From Intestinimonas massiliensis (ex Afouda et al. 2020) (GTDB lineage Bacteria; Bacillota; Clostridia; Oscillospirales; Oscillospiraceae), in the NCBI RefSeq assembly GCF_900626285.1, contig NZ_LR131147.1, forward strand, positions 2,519,051 to 2,583,050: 64,000 nucleotides of DNA. Direction: 5' to 3'. The translations under genes were made by a program, and so were the position numbers. Positions 51,579 to 59,247 of this stretch are shown in pieces. The notes beneath the pieces were generated by a model, which saw nothing but the letters and a program-made list of their open reading frames with translations, was not told the origin of the DNA and made no database searches. Positions within the stretch are counted from its first letter, which is position 1, and every line of letters begins with the position of its first letter.

Positions 51579-52124
51579 TTGGATAAGTTCACACTTTTTC
51601 TTCAGAAGTTAGACATTTTACAGAATGTCACAGACGAAGAAGTCCAGAAGACAGAAACCTTACTGCGGGTATATGGCCCTATGCTGCGGGCTGCCGCGCA
51701 AAGCCTGGGTGAATTGGATGAGATGTGTTACGAGGGGCGCCGACAATCCATTACCGATTTTATCAATCTGGCCATCGACTATGACCACGATACAGACCGG
51801 AAACGCATTGCGGAACGACTGACCGATATGGGTCACTCCATGCAGCTGCTCTCTATCCTGGAATCTGCACTGCTCTTAGTCAAAGAAGACCAGCGCCATG
51901 GGGAACTCTACTACAAAATCCTTTTCGGCCGGTATTTTAATGCGTATTGCAGGACAAATGAAGATGCGTTCCTGACGCTTGGTATGCCTTCATCCACATA
52001 CTACCGGCACTCCAAAAAGGCTGTGCGGATGTATGCCGCCTATCTGTGGTGCATCATCATTCCCGACTTGGTTCTGAAGGAACAGATGCGAAACCATAAA
52101 ACTTCTGCAGCAGCTGAGGCATGA
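51579..52124 (+). CDS. ArpU/sigma-like regulator
   Basis: 181 residues from TTG at 51579 with GGGAGG eight bases upstream; the longer frame has no ribosome site. Helical N-terminus (FTLFLQKLDILQNVTDEEVQKTE), a central region and a C-terminal HTH-like stretch RTNEDAFLTLGMPSSTYYRHSKKAVRMYAAYLW that resembles the end of ArpU or sigma region 4 of phage late regulators. First gene of the plus-strand half, divergent from the XRE repressor. Confidence 0.65.
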   Translation: MDKFTLFLQKLDILQNVTDEEVQKTETLLRVYGPMLRAAAQSLGELDEMCYEGRRQSITDFINLAIDYDHDTDRKRIAERLTDMGHSMQLLSILESALLLVKEDQRHGELYYKILFGRYFNAYCRTNEDAFLTLGMPSSTYYRHSKKAVRMYAAYLWCIIIPDLVLKEQMRNHKTSAAAEA

Positions 52125-52127
52125 AGT

Positions 52128-52205
52128 GGGAGGTGAAATGGGAGAGAATGTGGAAGTCAAATGGGAGAACAAATGGCAGTAAAATGGAGGTGAAATTGGC
52201 AGACA
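52128..52205 (+). repeat. Purine-rich tract of imperfect AAATGG-AG repeats
   Basis: Eight near-copies of (G/A)AAATGGGAG or GTGGGAGGTG occur in about 75 bp directly after the ArpU-like stop. One frame would read KWEVKWERMWKSNG, so it may be a former C-terminus or, alternatively, iterons. No gene is assigned. Confidence 0.6.
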
Positions 52206-52262
52206 GCTGGCATTGAAGGTGACATTTTAACCAGGTATAATTGACTATGCTGGAGAGCATTC

Positions 52263-52293
52263 GGGTTCTTGGAGTCATCCAAGAGCCCTTTTT
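52263..52293 (+). terminator. Terminator 1 in the sigma-like gene leader
   Basis: GGGTTCTTGGA-GTCA-TCCAAGAGCCC stem followed by TTTTTT. Confidence 0.85.
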
Positions 52294-52325
52294 TCATACT
52301 CTCACCAGCCAATACGGGAGCATGA

Positions 52326-52362
52326 GCCGAGTCGCTGCACAAAGCAGCAACTCGGCTTTTTT
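52326..52362 (+). terminator. Terminator 2 in the sigma-like gene leader
   Basis: GCCGAGTCGCTGC/GCAGCAACTCGGC stem followed by TTTTTT. The sequence GGGAGCATG lies just upstream of it and again after it. Confidence 0.85.
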
Positions 52363-52423
52363 GCTGCCCAAATTGGGGAGCATGGCCAATGCGTACGACC
52401 TGTTGGGCCCGAGGGCCTCCTTC

Positions 52424-52456
52424 AAGTTGTTCAAATCCCAAAAATTTGAACAACTT
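52424..52456 (+). promoter_or_regulatory. RBS-proximal perfect hairpin
   Basis: AAGTTGTTCAAAT/ATTTGAACAACTT, 13 perfect pairs with a short loop, ends directly at the TTGGAGG ribosome site of the sigma-like gene, so folding would hinder initiation. Confidence 0.75.
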
Positions 52457-52465
52457 GGAGGAATT

Positions 52466-52864
52466 ATGAAAACGATTAGAATTAAGGATTACTATGGCGT
52501 CGAGCAAGTGGTTCCCGTGAGTGATGAGGTCTATGAAGAGTGGCTTGAGCTTCAGCGCGAGGAAGATCGCCAGCGCAAACGGATCTCTTACCATCACTAC
52601 GGTGTCCCCCTTGATGATGTGTTAATCAACATGGCTGCAACCGGCCCTGATCCCGTATCGGATGAGGTCGTGCGCCGCGATGAGGCTGTACGTCTCTACG
52701 AGGCCATCAGCAAGTTGACGCCCATCCAGCGGCGCCGCGTCATGATGCTCCTGGAGGATATGAACTGCTGGCAGATTGCAAAGGCCGAAGGCAGGGATCC
52801 CTCTGTGATCTACCGCTCTGTGGAAAAGAGTTTTCTGCGTTTACGTATTCTCCTCAAAGGTTAA
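52466..52864 (+). CDS. Sigma-70 region 4-like regulator
   Basis: 132 residues; GGAGG before ATG at 52466. The N-terminus reads IRIKDYYGVEQVVPVSDEVY; the centre RISYHHYGVPLDDVLINMA; the C-terminal half LYEAISKLTPIQRRRVMMLLEDMNCWQIAKAEGRDPSVIYRSVEKSFLRLRILL is a clear region 4-type HTH. It lacks region 2, so it would act as an activator-like or anti-sigma-associated factor rather than a full sigma. Behind two terminators and an RBS-hiding hairpin. Confidence 0.78.
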   Translation: MKTIRIKDYYGVEQVVPVSDEVYEEWLELQREEDRQRKRISYHHYGVPLDDVLINMAATGPDPVSDEVVRRDEAVRLYEAISKLTPIQRRRVMMLLEDMNCWQIAKAEGRDPSVIYRSVEKSFLRLRILLKG

Positions 52865-52977
52865 TTGATCCCAGGGGGGCAGCCGTCCCTGGCTGTCCCC
52901 CGCTCTCCTCGCATTGTTGTTACTTGACGACGATGTGCGTAAATAGAAATAGAGTTCAATCAGCAGGAGGTCATCGT

Positions 52978-53907
52978 ATGATTATTTCAGTAGATCACGG
53001 CAACAAGAGCATCAAAACACCGCATTTGCTCTTCACGTCCGGACTGGTCGAATCCGAAAACCAGCCCGGAATCAAAACGGACTGTATTTTTTGGGACGGA
53101 AAATACTATTCATTGACGGAAAAGCGCATCTCTTATTTACGGGACAAGACTGAGGATGACCGGTTCTTTGTGCTTACACTGTTCGCCATTGCCAAAGAGC
53201 TGGAGTATGCCGGCATCAAGGAACCCGATGATACGGTAGATGTCACGCTCCTGATCGGGCTGCCGCCCGCACATTATGGCCAGCTTCACGCGCGGTTCGA
53301 ACAGTACTTCCTGAGAAAACACGAAGTGGTAGATTTCGAGTACAATGGCCGCTACTACTCCATCCGGATCGGAAAGGTAGTGAGTTATACCCAGGCTCTG
53401 GCGGCCGCAGTTACGAGGTTCGGTGAACTTAAAAAACACGCCTCCTCCTATATCATCGATATCGGCGGCTATACCGTCGATGTCCTGAAACTGAGGTATG
53501 GCAAGCCAGACCTGGCTGTGGTCGAAAGTTTTGAGCAGGGTGTGATTACGCTCTACAACAGCATCTTCAGCCAGTGTAATTCCCAGTATGCTCTTCATCT
53601 GGAAGACTGCGATATTGACGAGGTCATCAAAGGTGAACCCACGATTCTGCCGGGAGAGGTGCAGATCCTGATTCGAAAGATGGCCAGTCAGTTCCTGACC
53701 GAGTTCTGCAATTTCCTTGGTGAGCGCAGCATCGATCTGAAGGTCAGCAAATGCGTCTTCGCCGGCGGTGGCTCTCTGCTGCTTCGTCAGATCATCGAAC
53801 GCAGCGATAAGATCGGGTTCCCGATCTTTATCGAAGACATCCATGCCAATGCCGTCGGCTATGATCTTCTCTATAAGAGTGAGGTGGCAGTCCATGGCGG
53901 CCAGTAA
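52978..53907 (+). CDS. parM: ParM/actin-like plasmid segregation protein
   Basis: 309 residues from ATG at 52978 (CAGGAGG). Actin-fold motifs: MIISVDHGNKSIKT (phosphate 1), LLIGLPPAHYGQ near 92, SSYIIDIGGYTVDVLKLRYGKPD near 155 (phosphate 2), KCVFAGGGSLLL near 262 (adenosine) and ANAVGYDLLYK at the end. ParM forms ATP-driven filaments that push plasmid copies apart. The downstream 107-residue gene overlaps by 14 bp and is the expected adaptor. Its presence suggests a plasmid-like stage in this element's life. Confidence 0.87.
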   Translation: MIISVDHGNKSIKTPHLLFTSGLVESENQPGIKTDCIFWDGKYYSLTEKRISYLRDKTEDDRFFVLTLFAIAKELEYAGIKEPDDTVDVTLLIGLPPAHYGQLHARFEQYFLRKHEVVDFEYNGRYYSIRIGKVVSYTQALAAAVTRFGELKKHASSYIIDIGGYTVDVLKLRYGKPDLAVVESFEQGVITLYNSIFSQCNSQYALHLEDCDIDEVIKGEPTILPGEVQILIRKMASQFLTEFCNFLGERSIDLKVSKCVFAGGGSLLLRQIIERSDKIGFPIFIEDIHANAVGYDLLYKSEVAVHGGQ

Positions 53908-54217
53908 TCATCGCCCCAGAATCTCTCTCCAATTCAATGACTTCGACTTCCGGCACCGGAAGGTATTGGAGATTCTTCGAGCCAGGCCCCGCAACATGAC
54001 GGATATGGTTGTGAATGCAATCCTGCACTTTATCAGCTGTCCGGATGCTGAACAGGAGTACAACAAGGAGTCCATGAAGAAGATTATTCGGGAGGTCATC
54101 TTGGAAATGCAGGCAGAAGGCAGCCTTGGCGTTTGTTCGCCGTCCTCCGAGCTGGATGAACCTGCGGCCGATCCGGATCTCAGTGATATGATGGCCGCAT
54201 TCCGAAATCAAGCATGA
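53894..54217 (+). CDS. ParR/StbB-like partition adaptor
   Basis: 107 residues from ATG at 53894 inside the end of parM. Basic N-terminus (SNHRPRISLQFNDFDFRHRKVLEIL), RARPRNMTDMVVNAILHFI forming a ribbon-helix-helix-type unit, then an acidic tail (SELDEPAADPDLSDMMAAF) that could contact ParM. Size and position fit ParR proteins, which bind centromere repeats; sequence is too divergent for a firm family call. Confidence 0.72.
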   Translation: MAASNHRPRISLQFNDFDFRHRKVLEILRARPRNMTDMVVNAILHFISCPDAEQEYNKESMKKIIREVILEMQAEGSLGVCSPSSELDEPAADPDLSDMMAAFRNQA

Positions 54218-54232
54218 CCAGAGGGGTGCAAA

Positions 54233-54625
54233 ATGAAGCACATCACAATCGATAACCTCGAACATATCCCGGAGTCCGCAACCTTCCAGGATCTTCGATA
54301 TCTCCATGGTACAGGCCGGTCGAAAACATCCATAGGTGCATATGGGCGCAAGCATAGTGACTACCGCTTTGGTGCACAGACCGAGATCGGCGACATTGAG
54401 ATTTCGGTGTGGGAAGCTGCGATGCACCGGCTCATTCAAAGCAGCGGGGAAGAGGCGCTGTACCAAGCACTTCTCGCTTGGGTTGAGGCGGATACCCCGT
54501 GGTTGCACACCAAGAAAGAGCGCGAGCTGTATGCCTTAGAACTGCACTCCGCTCGCATCTTTGAACTTCCAGAATGGGTTGCCAAGCAGGAGTTTGAAGA
54601 GAACTACATGCCCAAAAGAGATTAG
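54233..54625 (+). CDS. Unknown element protein
   Basis: 130 residues; GAGGGGTGCAAA before ATG. MKHITIDNLEHIPESATFQD, then a basic stretch (GTGRSKTSIGAYGRKHSDYRF), EISVWEAAMHRLIQSSGEEALYQALLAWVEADTPWL and an acidic C-terminus. No family recognised. Third gene after parM-parR, 15 bp after parR, so in the same operon. Confidence 0.65.
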   Translation: MKHITIDNLEHIPESATFQDLRYLHGTGRSKTSIGAYGRKHSDYRFGAQTEIGDIEISVWEAAMHRLIQSSGEEALYQALLAWVEADTPWLHTKKERELYALELHSARIFELPEWVAKQEFEENYMPKRD

Positions 54626-54637
54626 GAGGGAAACTAT

Positions 54638-54862
54638 ATGCCCATGAAACAGCGCTGCGGCGTACTGGTCTACAACAAGGAGAGGGATCGGATCGATATC
54701 CGATTTGACCTTAACAACTACTATGGCGGACTGCACTGCGGCCAGTGTTTTGATGTGATGGTCGGTGGGCGCTGGGTGCCTACTCGCATTGAAATGGCCA
54801 GCACTTGGTACCTGGTGGGAATCCAGACGGATAATCTGATTGGCTTGAGGGTGAGAATCTAA
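54638..54862 (+). CDS. DUF5348-like small protein
   Basis: 74 residues; AGGAGG before ATG. CGVLVYNKERDRIDIRFDLNNYYGGLHCGQCFDVMVGGRWVPTRIEMASTWYLVG shows the LHCG and W-x-R-x-E-x(4)-WYLV spacing typical of DUF5348 proteins of conjugative and integrative elements. All-beta prediction. Function unknown. Confidence 0.75.
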   Translation: MPMKQRCGVLVYNKERDRIDIRFDLNNYYGGLHCGQCFDVMVGGRWVPTRIEMASTWYLVGIQTDNLIGLRVRI

Positions 54863-54885
54863 GTAAATTTGAAAACGCAAAAGAA

Positions 54886-54920
54886 GGGCAGACTTCGTAT
54901 AGAAGTCCGCCCTTCTTCCC
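54886..54920. terminator. Bidirectional terminator
   Basis: GAAGGGC(A)GACTTC/GAAGTC(C)GCCCTTC stem with T-run, between the plus-strand parM operon and the minus-strand NYN gene. Confidence 0.85.
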
Positions 54921-55024
54921 GCTATTTGTTATTTGCAATCTATCCGCCTATTATTTCCATAGAGCTTATAGGAACGGGACAGCCAACTTTTATTACTGTC
55001 CCGTTCTCCACCTTATTTATTTCC

Positions 55025-56458
55025 TCAGAGTGGCCCCAGCTGGACTTCCACATTCCCCTCTCTGTCCACATTCAGTCGCATGGGTCTAAGATAGCGATCG
55101 TAAAACTGCGCCTGCTCACCGGTAGAGAGCTCGGCCCTGGTGCGGCGGATGGCCTCTTGAAACAATTCCTGGATATTGAAATGGACTGCTTCGTCCAAGC
55201 TCTTTCTGACCTCATTCAAAACCGCCTGAATGCGAATCTCGTCGCTGTTTCCGGTGCAGAAGTCGTCCATATAGCAATAGGTAATACCCGCATCAATCAT
55301 GGCTCGCTTGATATCCGGCCCGCACTTGTCCGACTCCACAAGAACCAGGAAATGTGCCTCCGGCATGGCCGAGATCAGTCCCCAGTAGTCTGAGTCACTG
55401 GAGGCCAGAATGAAGGAGTCTGTGTTATTCTGAAAGAATTCGCGGCATGTGCCGGTGGTGAGCCGGATATCTACCAAGGACTTGTTTTCTTTGATGCGCT
55501 CAATCATGTTGTGCTCAATCGGGATCTGGGTGAATTTCTCAAGAATCTTCCAGGCAGTGGTGGTGTGGACATCATCATAGAGGATGATTTTGCTGATCTT
55601 CCCAAGAAGTGCAGCCTGATCCAGATTGTTCAGGGTGGCATAAAGTTTATAGGGGTCTGCGTTCTCACAGTCCACGACGATTGCTGTCCGATTGCTTCGC
55701 TCCAGGAAGTCATAGATTCCGTTTTTGGCTATGAGCCCTGCATCTGTGACCTTGCTCATGTCCGTGAAGTAGTCCTCATGGTGCTCATAGAGGAGCCGGA
55801 CGAATTTCTTATCGTTATATAGGATGTTACCCACATCGGATGGAGCTGACCAGTTCATGTAAACTTGATAGGGATAGATCTCTTTATGGGCATAATAGTC
55901 AGCGGCAGCGCCTTTGGCGCCTTTCTCCGTTGTACCGCCTGGCATGATAAACAGTTGGCGGATGTAAGACCAATTCAGCCAGATGGGGAAAAGGTTCTTG
56001 CAGTTGTTGATCCGGTTTGCGATATGGCTGTTGATGTCTATAATGTACTGAATGGGCTGAGCATTGGCTCGATAGATGGAAAGGCCATCTGCCGACAGCT
56101 GATCGATACATTCTCTCGGAATATACTCCGGCATACTGGCAATGCCCTTCAAATCATACCGCATAGCCTGATAGATGTTCCGGTAGTTGCGCTCAAATGC
56201 TGTCCGCAGCATACAGAGGTTCCGAATGATCCGGGCATTCTTATCTTTTTCAAGCGCCTCATACCACTCCATCTTCGGGGGCTCATGCTCATTTTCAAAG
56301 ATATGGAACGGAACACCGATGAGATATGCGAACTTGGAGATCACCATATAGGTACCATTCTCATATAACGCATATCGGGAACGATCTGCAGTTTCCTCGC
56401 CATACAACACTTCGGCAATCAGCTGCTCCTCTTTCACAAGCCATTGTCCCCCTTGCAT
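55025..56458 (-). CDS. NYN-domain (PIN-like) nuclease
   Basis: 477 residues; AAGGA before ATG. The N-terminal 240 residues are helical with no motif I know. From about 260: TAIVVDCENADPYKLYATLNNL (first acidic cluster), ISKIILYDDVHTT, KSLVDIRLTTGTCREFF (second Asp), DSFILASSDSDYWGLISAM (DSD third cluster) and KRAMIDAGITYCYMDDF. This is the NYN/PIN-like metal-dependent RNase core. Monocistronic and stress- or defence-like in context (between a partition operon and a toxin-antitoxin unit). Possible roles: tRNA or mRNA cleavage, toxin, or antiphage effector. Activity not shown by sequence alone. Confidence 0.8.
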   Translation of the reverse strand: MQGGQWLVKEEQLIAEVLYGEETADRSRYALYENGTYMVISKFAYLIGVPFHIFENEHEPPKMEWYEALEKDKNARIIRNLCMLRTAFERNYRNIYQAMRYDLKGIASMPEYIPRECIDQLSADGLSIYRANAQPIQYIIDINSHIANRINNCKNLFPIWLNWSYIRQLFIMPGGTTEKGAKGAAADYYAHKEIYPYQVYMNWSAPSDVGNILYNDKKFVRLLYEHHEDYFTDMSKVTDAGLIAKNGIYDFLERSNRTAIVVDCENADPYKLYATLNNLDQAALLGKISKIILYDDVHTTTAWKILEKFTQIPIEHNMIERIKENKSLVDIRLTTGTCREFFQNNTDSFILASSDSDYWGLISAMPEAHFLVLVESDKCGPDIKRAMIDAGITYCYMDDFCTGNSDEIRIQAVLNEVRKSLDEAVHFNIQELFQEAIRRTRAELSTGEQAQFYDRYLRPMRLNVDREGNVEVQLGPL

Positions 56459-56531
56459 TGATTGTCCTTTTTAGTTTATTATACGGGAATGGCAATGGAA
56501 AGACAACTGTTCACCCCGTTATCCAACCGAG

Positions 56532-56560
56532 TTGACTTTATACTCCTAAAGGAGTATAAT
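56532..56560 (+). promoter_or_regulatory. Toxin-antitoxin promoter with palindromic operator in the spacer
   Basis: TTGACT (56532-56537), 17 bp, TATAAT (56555-56560). The perfect palindrome TATACTCCTAAAGGAGTATA (56539-56558) fills the spacer and enters the -10, a textbook autorepression site. Confidence 0.85.
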
Positions 56561-56580
56561 TCTTTTGAGGAGGTGGCAGT

Positions 56581-57258
56581 ATGATCCGTCAGTTATTTCA
56601 TGGATCCCCCAGCATCATAGAGAAGCCCCAATTTGGTTATGGTAAAGTATATAATGACTATGGCCTGGGGTTTTACTGTACCGACAGTCTGGAAATGGCA
56701 AAAGAATGGGGCGTGGCTCAGAATCGGAACGGGTATGCCAACCGCTATGAGCTGGACTGTGAAGGTCTCAAAATTTTGGATCTGAACGGACCTTCTTTCA
56801 ATATCCTCCACTGGCTCGCTGTTCTTTTGGAAAACCGTGAGTTTGACGTGCCCTCCGGACTGGCGCTGGAGGCCAAAGAATATATCCTGAATACTTTTCG
56901 CGTAGATTATCAGTCACAGGATGCCATCATCGGATATCGCGCCGATGACAGTTATTTTTCCTTTGCCCAGGACTTTATCAACGGTACGATCTCCTATCGG
57001 CAGCTCAACAATGCGATGCATCTGGGAAAACTGGGTCAGCAATTCGTTTTGAAGAGCAAACAGGCATTTGATCGGATTCAATTCCTTGGTTATGAAGTGG
57101 CTGATCATGATGAATGGTACGCAAAAAAGATGCTGCGAGATCGGTCAGCCCGACGCGAGTACTTCAGCGTTGAACGCAACAAGCGGCAGCGTGGCGATCT
57201 GTATATCACGCAGATTTTGGACGAGGAGATGAAGCCCGATGATGAACGCTTACGATAA
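56581..57258 (+). CDS. DUF3990 protein, putative ADP-ribosyltransferase-like toxin
   Basis: 225 residues; GAGGAGGTGG before ATG. RQLFHGSPSIIEKPQFGYGKVYNDYGLGFYCTDSLEMAKEWG at the start and YSQ-type DDSYFSFAQDFINGTISYRQLNNAMHLGKLGQQFVLKS near 125-165 are features of DUF3990, an ART-like fold (H-x-S, Y-x-Y/F-C region). The next gene overlaps by 20 bp and carries an HTH. Known: DUF3990 genes occur in toxin-antitoxin loci; catalysis is inferred from fold, not proven. Confidence 0.8.
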   Translation: MIRQLFHGSPSIIEKPQFGYGKVYNDYGLGFYCTDSLEMAKEWGVAQNRNGYANRYELDCEGLKILDLNGPSFNILHWLAVLLENREFDVPSGLALEAKEYILNTFRVDYQSQDAIIGYRADDSYFSFAQDFINGTISYRQLNNAMHLGKLGQQFVLKSKQAFDRIQFLGYEVADHDEWYAKKMLRDRSARREYFSVERNKRQRGDLYITQILDEEMKPDDERLR

Positions 57259-57883
57259 GGTTTATCTGGAGAAGGCGCGCACTGCCCTCGGGCGTATGCT
57301 GGACTTTGCGGTGCATGACCTGGGATACAGTCTGGAGACGTTTTATGACCTCTTTTTGGCCTCCGGTATCGCAGATCGATTTGGCCGTGGTGACTTCACA
57401 GTCATCGTTGGTCAGTCCGGAGTAGAGCTTGCCTATGATGTTCTGGAGCAATCCGGCATCAGCAGAAAGCGGGTCAAACCAAACTATCCGGTTGACCGCA
57501 GCGTTGAATACTGGACTGGCTGGGCCCTGGCCTATTATCAATGGGAGACAGGACTTTCCTTTGAGGAGATCGATGCCTATATTCCCATTCGGCAAGTGTC
57601 CGCACTGTATCATCCCTACCATGAGATGGACATTCGCCAATTCTGTGATCGGATGAACGAGTTATACCGGGTTGCGAAACCGGATACCAACCTAAAGCTG
57701 CGCCGGCAGAAGGTGAAGCTCACCCAGAAAGAGTTGGCCGATGCGTCCGGAGTGCCCATCCGGACAATCCAGCAATACGAACAGCGCCAGAAAAACATCA
57801 ATAAAGCACAAGTCGAATACCTTGTAATGCTTGCCAGAATTCTGTGCTGCGACATAGAAGATATTCTCGAAAAGGTCGTATAA
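57239..57883 (+). CDS. HTH antitoxin partner of DUF3990
   Basis: 214 residues from an ATG (a second ATG follows one codon later) inside the end of the toxin gene. N-terminal DUF3791-like helical part (ALGRMLDFAVHDLGYSLETFYDLFLASGIADRFGRG), a middle section (GWALAYYQWETGLSFEEIDAYIPI), and a C-terminal XRE HTH LKLRRQKVKLTQKELADASGVPIRTIQQYEQRQKNI. The HTH is the likely ligand of the palindrome in the promoter. A single polypeptide combining a toxin-like DUF3791 partner domain and XRE is a compact form of this system. Confidence 0.78.
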   Translation: MMNAYDKVYLEKARTALGRMLDFAVHDLGYSLETFYDLFLASGIADRFGRGDFTVIVGQSGVELAYDVLEQSGISRKRVKPNYPVDRSVEYWTGWALAYYQWETGLSFEEIDAYIPIRQVSALYHPYHEMDIRQFCDRMNELYRVAKPDTNLKLRRQKVKLTQKELADASGVPIRTIQQYEQRQKNINKAQVEYLVMLARILCCDIEDILEKVV

Positions 57884-57885
57884 AA

Positions 57886-57917
57886 ACCGCTCCCTCCTTT
57901 GCTCGGAGGGAGCGGCT
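57886..57917. terminator. Bidirectional terminator
   Basis: ACCGCTCCCTCC/GGAGGGAGCGGCT stem between the convergent antitoxin gene and the gene at 57924. Confidence 0.85.
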
Positions 57918-57923
57918 GCTGGT

Positions 57924-59048
57924 TTATAGGTATTGTTGATATGGCTCCAGTGCAGCCTCGGCGCTCTTCAGACGTCGTTCCAAACTCCCATCCATCTGCA
58001 GCAGCTTAGCGTTGCTCTGAACAAGGAGGTCGTCCTCAGTGCCCAGTCTCAGAAAGCCGCCGCCAAGCGAGGGTAAGAGCATGAATTTTTTGGGTTCTGC
58101 CTGTGCTGGGAACTGAATGGAAATAGCCTGTCCCTCCATGGAGACAATTGTGCCGGTGCCATACACCTTGTGGATGATGTTTGAGCCTGCCTGTAAGTGA
58201 GATAGGATTACTGCCCGGATTTCTTCCAGGCACTCAAAGTCGGCACGAGCTTGCTCATACGATTCCTTCAGTGCGGCTGCCTTTTCCATCCGCTCACGAT
58301 GGAGTTTCTTTTCTGTTCCCTTGGGGTGATCGTACTGGATGCCATCATAGAGGTTATAGACTTGGGATGAGTAGATCATATCAAAGGCTAAAACATGATA
58401 GGCCGGATCCTCATAGAGCTGATCAGCATTTTCCTCGTATCGGCTCATGTGGGTTTGGAGCAATGCTGGTGAGTCCTTTATTGCGGCTACCAGTTCATCA
58501 CACATCCGATAATACACATCCAGTTTGAAGTTTGCGCCAGCTCCCCAATCATCGAGGAACTCAACACAGTCAGCAAATTCGTGAGCCTGGGTAGCCTTAT
58601 AGAGGTAATTGTGCTCTGGATCATGAAAAAACAGGTAAGCCATCACAGAGCGCTGGTCGTTAGTATATCTCCAGCTCCCAGGCGCATATTTTGCCTTTAA
58701 TTCTTCGCTCGATTGGATGAATGCAATGATCTTCTCCTGCCGTTCCGCGAGATTTTCACCGTCATCAGCAAAGAGATCCCGGAACATTTTCCGAACGGTC
58801 TCCGGTTCTTCCTTTGCGTAAGATACCAAAGCATAGAAGGGCTGCTGGTTGGCACTGTCGATGAGGTTCTCGCTGGCCTTCCACGCCTCATAAAGCATTC
58901 CAGGTAGATCGGGTGCTTCCAGGTTGAAAGACTCACGGTATTGTTCAACTGCCGCCCATTTGTATGTCTCATTATTATCTGGATTATTGATGTACTCAAA
59001 CTTTTCTATATAGTTGGAGAACAACTGGTTCAGCCGCATTTTATTCAT
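57924..59048 (-). CDS. Unknown 374-residue protein
   Basis: ATG at 59048 with GGGGGATCGAT upstream. The first 270 residues are charged and helical (LFSNYIEKFEYINNPDNNETYKW; a central AYLFFHDPEHNYLYKATQAHEFADCVEFLDDWG). The C-terminal part contains IIHKVYGTGTIVSMEGQAISIQF, a beta-barrel-like turn similar to those in UvrD/KOW-type C-termini. I do not recognise a family. Monocistronic. Possible cargo or defence gene. Confidence 0.65.
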   Translation of the reverse strand: MNKMRLNQLFSNYIEKFEYINNPDNNETYKWAAVEQYRESFNLEAPDLPGMLYEAWKASENLIDSANQQPFYALVSYAKEEPETVRKMFRDLFADDGENLAERQEKIIAFIQSSEELKAKYAPGSWRYTNDQRSVMAYLFFHDPEHNYLYKATQAHEFADCVEFLDDWGAGANFKLDVYYRMCDELVAAIKDSPALLQTHMSRYEENADQLYEDPAYHVLAFDMIYSSQVYNLYDGIQYDHPKGTEKKLHRERMEKAAALKESYEQARADFECLEEIRAVILSHLQAGSNIIHKVYGTGTIVSMEGQAISIQFPAQAEPKKFMLLPSLGGGFLRLGTEDDLLVQSNAKLLQMDGSLERRLKSAEAALEPYQQYL

Positions 59049-59247
59049 ATCGATCCCCCGGAGTGATTGTTAAATAGGATATATACTATTATAATCAGAT
59101 TGGAATGTATTGGAAAGGTCTATTCTTGTCATGGAGCAATTTCTCGGCCTTCATCTCCCCTGTTCACATTGCATGCGACAAAAATAGTCCTACACAACTT
59201 GTCCTCGGTCCGTTATGATGATGGTACAAAGTCAAGGGGGGATAGAC

